Source of the DNA: Fluctibacter halophilus
GTDB lineage: Bacteria > Pseudomonadota > Gammaproteobacteria > Enterobacterales > Alteromonadaceae
Assembly (NCBI RefSeq): GCF_020687825.1
Contig: NZ_JAJEWP010000007.1
Coordinates: 62,001-126,000, forward strand
Direction: 5' to 3'
DNA: 64,000 nt
Position 1 is the stretch's first letter. The number at the start of each line of letters is the position of its first letter. The translations under genes were made by a program, and so were the position numbers. The notes beneath the pieces were generated by a model that saw only the letters and a program-made list of their open reading frames with translations, ran no database searches and was not told where the DNA came from. This document shows, in pieces, positions 63,909 through 64,000 of the stretch.

Positions 63909-64000
63909 ATGTTTTGTTCATTTTTCTTGCGTATCGCTTGGTTGTGGATGTTGCTACCAACATCGTATGCCATGGCCGTCGTTGTCGCTGTTGACGAAGC
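63909..64000 (+). CDS. Start of a secreted protein, cut by the window end
   Basis: The last 92 bases encode a new protein beginning at ATG 63909. The first 22 residues form a signal peptide (hydrophobic core IAWLWMLLP, cleavage likely after PTSYA or SYAMA), then VVVAVDEA. GAGAT lies nine bases upstream. Too little is visible to name it. Confidence 0.55.
   Translation, partial: MFCSFFLRIAWLWMLLPTSYAMAVVVAVDE

Overview
The window reads as a chromosomal segment of a free-living gammaproteobacterium of intermediate GC content, probably marine or aquatic. The pointers are a pst-phoU operon with long PstC and PstA, a class I adenylate cyclase, PrsK/PrsR, a DUF6435 protein, FadH, YceH, and a DecR-like Lrp regulator. 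I cannot assign a genus from sequence alone. I saw no rRNA, tRNA, IS element, prophage or CRISPR array. The content looks mostly like core and lineage-specific chromosome, with a few patchy cassettes.

Layout. 1-4738: end of pstS, then pstC-pstA-pstB-phoU (high-affinity phosphate uptake and its signalling brake). 4864-5888: a porin behind four 7-bp PhoB-like half-sites at 11-bp period, which ties it to the same phosphate response. 6013-6924: OxyR with both redox cysteines. 7005-9148: ECF sigma factor, membrane anti-sigma factor and an exported coiled-coil protein. 9297-13898: a FabH-like ketoacyl synthase, then the PrsK/PrsR two-component pair, with no exosortase locus beside it. 13911-16531: thymidine kinase and a GGDEF-EAL protein whose true start appears to be non-canonical. 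16772-17735: an orphan ParA and ribbon-helix-helix pair. 18122-29742: single genes, namely a secreted alpha/beta hydrolase, a DUF885 peptidase, a hybrid histidine kinase, a GST-like protein, a PAS protein, a short CyaA, an M24 peptidase, an XRE-type protein with membrane helices and an exported degenerate Nudix protein. 29993-34768: a cytochrome c-cytochrome c-rhodanese fusion, ZIP transporter, solute-binding-like protein, TspO, DUF6435, an MBL-fold hydrolase and a TerB-like protein.

34837-40153 is a compact divergent locus. One arm is a dithiol ArsR regulator of the BigR/SqrR/YgaV type, an RND permease and its periplasmic adaptor. The other arm is a DUF2892 membrane protein and a rhodanese, the two halves of YgaP. 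An 8-bp inverted repeat lies between the arms. This looks like a reactive-sulfur response coupled to an efflux pump. 40160-46324: YceH, a lipoprotein pullulanase, a cold-shock protein with a long leader, MurI and a class V aminotransferase. 46486-48054: a CysK-family enzyme with an altered substrate loop, divergent from a DecR-like regulator across a 9-bp inverted repeat, which suggests cysteine homeostasis. 48042-50997: a STAS-like protein, an M28 peptidase and an HDAC-family deacetylase. 51218-55699: a 1493-residue membrane protein with PAS domains, a long coiled coil containing three 74-residue tandem repeats, and a degenerate HPt-like end. 55855-64000: an NTF2-like exported protein, FadH, an APH-like kinase, an unknown membrane protein, DUF1772, an AraC regulator, a LytTR regulator in a long non-coding neighbourhood, and the start of a secreted protein cut by the window edge.

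The best candidates for something not yet described are the giant PAS/coiled-coil/HPt protein, the sulfur-sensor/RND/split-YgaP locus, the orphan PrsK/PrsR pair, the DecR-like/CysK-variant pair, the three-gene ECF operon and the cytochrome-rhodanese fusion.
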